NCBI GenBank assembly: GCA_002439735.1
Contig: DJPG01000145.1
Span: 7,280 to 30,035, forward strand
Source of the DNA: Firmicutes bacterium UBA6418
Lineage (GTDB): Bacteria; Bacillota; Clostridia; Peptostreptococcales; Anaerovoracaceae
Direction of reading: 5' to 3'
Length of the DNA stretch: 22,756 nucleotides
Shown: in pieces, positions 22,717 through 22,756 of the stretch
Position numbering within the stretch: position 1 is the first letter of the stretch
Layout: each line of letters starts with the position of its first letter
Translations under genes and position numbers: made by a program
The notes under the pieces: generated by a model
Databases searched by the model: none
What the model saw: only the letters and a program-made list of their open reading frames with translations
Told to the model about the DNA's origin: nothing

Positions 22717-22756
22717 AAAACTCCTGAGAGCAAGTAAACTGTTCTTAGGAGTTTTT
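22717..22756 (+). terminator. Rho-independent terminator after scpB
   Basis: A 13-bp stem pairs AAAACTCCTGAGA (22717-22729) with TCTTAGGAGTTTT (22743-22755), with one G-T pair and a 13-base loop. The T run continues to the window edge. Confidence 0.85.

Overview
The window looks like chromosomal DNA from a moderately GC-rich low-GC-lineage anaerobe (class Clostridia, order Eubacteriales). The support is indirect: strong Shine-Dalgarno sites, sigma-A type promoters, Rho-independent terminators, tightly overlapping genes, a scpA-scpB pair, and an EF-G-like ribosomal-protection GTPase joined to a YacP domain. No tRNA, rRNA, CRISPR array, insertion sequence or phage gene was seen. Genus cannot be given from the sequence alone.

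Layout. (1) 1-465 is the 3' end of an ArsB/NhaD-type ion transporter, followed by a terminator. (2) 668-8641 is one long operon for a multisubunit Mrp-type cation/proton antiporter. Its gene order, E-F-G-(MrpA C-terminal piece)-(MbhE/MrpB fusion)-C-D-D-small protein-D, is that of the antiporter half of Mbh/Mbs respiratory complexes rather than of the classical mrpABCDEFG operon. No hydrogenase or other redox subunit is present in the window. The promoter carries 11-bp direct repeats overlapping its -35 box. (3) 8642-9303 is a 660-bp intergenic region with twin hairpins, a strong terminator, a series of CGACA motifs, a 7-bp hairpin and three 23-bp tandem repeats running into a promoter. (4) 9304-12141 encodes a 945-residue EF-G/Tet-like ribosome GTPase with a C-terminal YacP (Rae1-like) NYN nuclease domain. 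(5) 12342-15206 holds phosphate ABC transporter genes: a PstS whose two halves occur in swapped order, then pstC and pstA, without pstB or phoU. (6) On the minus strand are a PhzF-family protein (15341-16264) and a FeoB-like membrane protein without its GTPase domain (16407-17651). (7) On the plus strand are a membrane-anchored J-domain-like protein without the HPD motif (17898-18974), then mtnA, an EamA/DMT exporter, scpA and scpB (19109-22658), ending in a terminator at the window edge.

How the genes work together. The Mrp-like operon should form one large membrane complex exchanging monovalent cations for protons, with three ND5/MrpD-like channel subunits. PstS, PstC and PstA would form a phosphate importer that needs an ATPase encoded elsewhere. 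ScpA and ScpB are the kleisin and winged-helix partners of SMC in chromosome compaction.

The most unusual items are the ribosomal GTPase-YacP fusion and the permuted PstS. Next come the hydrogenase-free Mbh-like antiporter with one pump subunit lacking a key lysine, and the GTPase-less FeoB with a Met/His/Cys-rich loop. All functional statements are inferences from motifs read by eye; no database search was run.
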